This document shows positions 44,870 through 46,026 of a stretch of DNA of 46,026 bases, in pieces; positions within the stretch are counted from its first letter, which is position 1; each line of letters opens with the position of its first letter. This stretch comes from an uncultured beta proteobacterium (GTDB lineage: Bacteria > Pseudomonadota > Gammaproteobacteria > Burkholderiales > Burkholderiaceae_C). The stretch is from the NCBI GenBank assembly GCA_903930255.1, contig CAIYYA010000127.1, positions 1 to 46,026 on the forward strand. The letters are read 5' to 3'. The notes beneath the pieces are model-generated. The model ran no database searches. It was given only the letters and a program-made list of their open reading frames with translations, and had not been told where the DNA came from. A program made the translations under genes and the position numbers.

Positions 44870-44887
44870 TTGCGCCAATTGCGCCAA
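44870..44887 (+). repeat. Tandem TTGCGCCAA pair
   Basis: Two adjacent copies of the 9-mer TTGCGCCAA lie in the 198-base gap between the MFS gene and the Cys-rich gene, about 87 bases before the latter. Each 9-mer contains the near-palindrome TTGCGCCAA/TTGGCGCAA, so this could be an operator. Confidence 0.45.
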
Positions 44888-44973
44888 AAGTGGTCATATT
44901 CTGCTACGATTTCTGCAATAAAATGTCCAGCTCTCTTTCATATAGTTGATTCATGTTTTTGTGAGGTAAATCA

Positions 44974-46026
44974 GTGAAAAATTTTGTGCAATTCCTGCTG
45001 TTTTGCTTGTTTGCTGTGTCCATTGGGCAAGCAAATGGTGCTACACCTATTCCTAGTTTTGGTCCACAAATTAAACAGACTAGTAAAAAGGCTATTTGCC
45101 CCAGCGGTTATACAGCTGAAGCCTCTTTCGGTACACGGTGCTTTCCTTCAGAAGTTGTTCCATGTCCTGCAGGAACTACCTTTGTTAAAGGAGAAAAGTT
45201 CTGCAGGTCGAATAATCCAGTGCAATGTCAGGCCGGTTTTACACTTCAAGATGGGCTTTGCAAACAGGCTGCTGAAGAAAAATGTCCAGCAGGTTTAACA
45301 CTGACAAATGGAATATGTGCCGGTGATCGCACTGCCAGGTGCCAACCCGGCGAGACCATGTCGGGCGACACCTGTAGCATTTCTGCTACCTGTGCTTCTG
45401 GTAATTTGAATGGTGGGAAATGCACGGTTGATACGATTTGCGCTGTTGGTTTTACCTTGACCGCCGCTGGCCAGTGTGGCGTTACACCGACCTGCCCTGT
45501 AGGAACGACCTTTTCCAATGGAATGTGTGTTGCCAAGCCTACCTGTCCCACCGGTACGACCCTATCAGGTGAGCAGTGTGTTAAGGTAGGCAGTTGTCCG
45601 GCGGATGCCTCTCTCTCAAACGGCGTCTGTGTAAGTAAGATTTCGCCTCGTTGCCGTACGACCGATCAAGTCCTTGCAAACGGAATATGCACTCACAAAA
45701 TTCAGACACTCTGCCCAATTGGCGCCGAACCTGACAAGCAAAGCCCTGCTAATAAATGCACAGCGCCATCTAGGTTGGTATGCCCGCCTGAAAGCAAGAT
45801 CAATGCGAAGCAATGTGAGGCAGCTGCAACCTGTCCAGCTGGGTTGAGCCTGGATACTTACACTAATGGTGTAACTAAGCCAAGCTGCACTGTTGCTCTT
45901 AAATGCCCCCCTGTTTCAGGGTGGAATCAAGTTTTTATCGATGGCAGCAAACAAAAATGCAGTGTGATGCCTAAGTGTTATAACTCAGCCGGCCAATTGG
46001 AAGAGTCGTCTTCGTGCCAGTTGTAG
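44974..46026 (+). CDS. Secreted cysteine-rich tandem-repeat protein
   Basis: The gene starts with GTG, with GAGGT seven bases upstream. The 350-residue product has a signal peptide (FVQFLLFCLFAVSIGQANGA) and then 32 cysteines forming 16 units. The pattern is C-P-x-G-(6 to 10)-G-x-C, for example CPAGLTLTNGIC, CPVGTTFSNGMC, CPTGTTLSGEQC and CPADASLSNGVC, with linkers of about four to eight residues. The even number suggests one disulphide per unit and an extended, elastic or adhesive rod outside the cell. There is no clear anchor; it may be fully secreted or in the outer envelope. I do not recognise a family. Base composition is more AT-rich than its neighbours, which could mean transfer. The stop codon is the last codon of the window. 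Confidence 0.8.
   Translation: MKNFVQFLLFCLFAVSIGQANGATPIPSFGPQIKQTSKKAICPSGYTAEASFGTRCFPSEVVPCPAGTTFVKGEKFCRSNNPVQCQAGFTLQDGLCKQAAEEKCPAGLTLTNGICAGDRTARCQPGETMSGDTCSISATCASGNLNGGKCTVDTICAVGFTLTAAGQCGVTPTCPVGTTFSNGMCVAKPTCPTGTTLSGEQCVKVGSCPADASLSNGVCVSKISPRCRTTDQVLANGICTHKIQTLCPIGAEPDKQSPANKCTAPSRLVCPPESKINAKQCEAAATCPAGLSLDTYTNGVTKPSCTVALKCPPVSGWNQVFIDGSKQKCSVMPKCYNSAGQLEESSSCQL

Overview
The window looks like chromosome of a Burkholderiales bacterium, most likely Comamonadaceae (Rhodoferax/Polaromonas/Limnohabitans-like). I base this on protein character, moderately high GC, and gene orders typical of the group: rpsU next to yqeY, and secA-argJ-DUF815 ATPase-mutT. No rRNA, tRNA, CRISPR array, prophage or complete insertion sequence is visible. 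Family calls come from reading motifs; no search was run.

Layout. 1-7.7 kb: rpsU (probably leaderless mRNA), an intergenic palindromic element, yqeY, then on the minus strand ettA-DUF1631 and a membrane protein/polysaccharide deacetylase pair. 7.8-10.9 kb: an RhlE-type RNA helicase with a glycine-rich tail, a second palindromic element, a cupin and a PaaI-type thioesterase. 11-21.6 kb: a four-gene signalling cassette made of a multi-PAS hybrid kinase, a sugar-type binding lipoprotein, a second hybrid kinase with a periplasmic domain, and a REC-GAF-PAS-GGDEF-EAL-CZB response regulator. 21.7-24.2 kb: edd-eda of the Entner-Doudoroff pathway. 24.3-27.7 kb: an MBOAT/SGNH O-acetylation pair and pdxH. 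27.7-28.9 kb: a decayed zone with a deletion-scarred AEC permease, inverted-repeat elements and a 47-codon DUF3149 gene under a probable FNR-type promoter.

28.9-34.1 kb is a zinc-homeostasis island read in both directions from two tandem palindromes. Leftward lie zur, a LolD/MacB-like ABC ATPase and permease, a small Cys/His periplasmic protein and a DUF3299 protein. Rightward lie a previously easy-to-miss 55-residue His/Asp-rich membrane micropeptide, znuC and znuB. No znuA is present locally. 34.1-37.6 kb: a NitT/TauT-type binding protein paired with a membrane GGDEF/EAL protein. 37.7-43.1 kb: secA-argJ-DUF815-mutT. 43.3-46 kb: a DHA2-type MFS exporter behind a short leader ORF, and a secreted protein with 32 cysteines in 16 tandem units.

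Two themes recur. First, solute-binding proteins sit next to signalling proteins rather than transporter subunits, twice in the window, both apparently feeding c-di-GMP. Second, there are two families of short dispersed repeats: three 160-270 bp palindromic elements sharing a GCTAGGCGC core, and five 19-bp AGCT(A/C)T-N8-TAGC(A/T) mini-palindromes.
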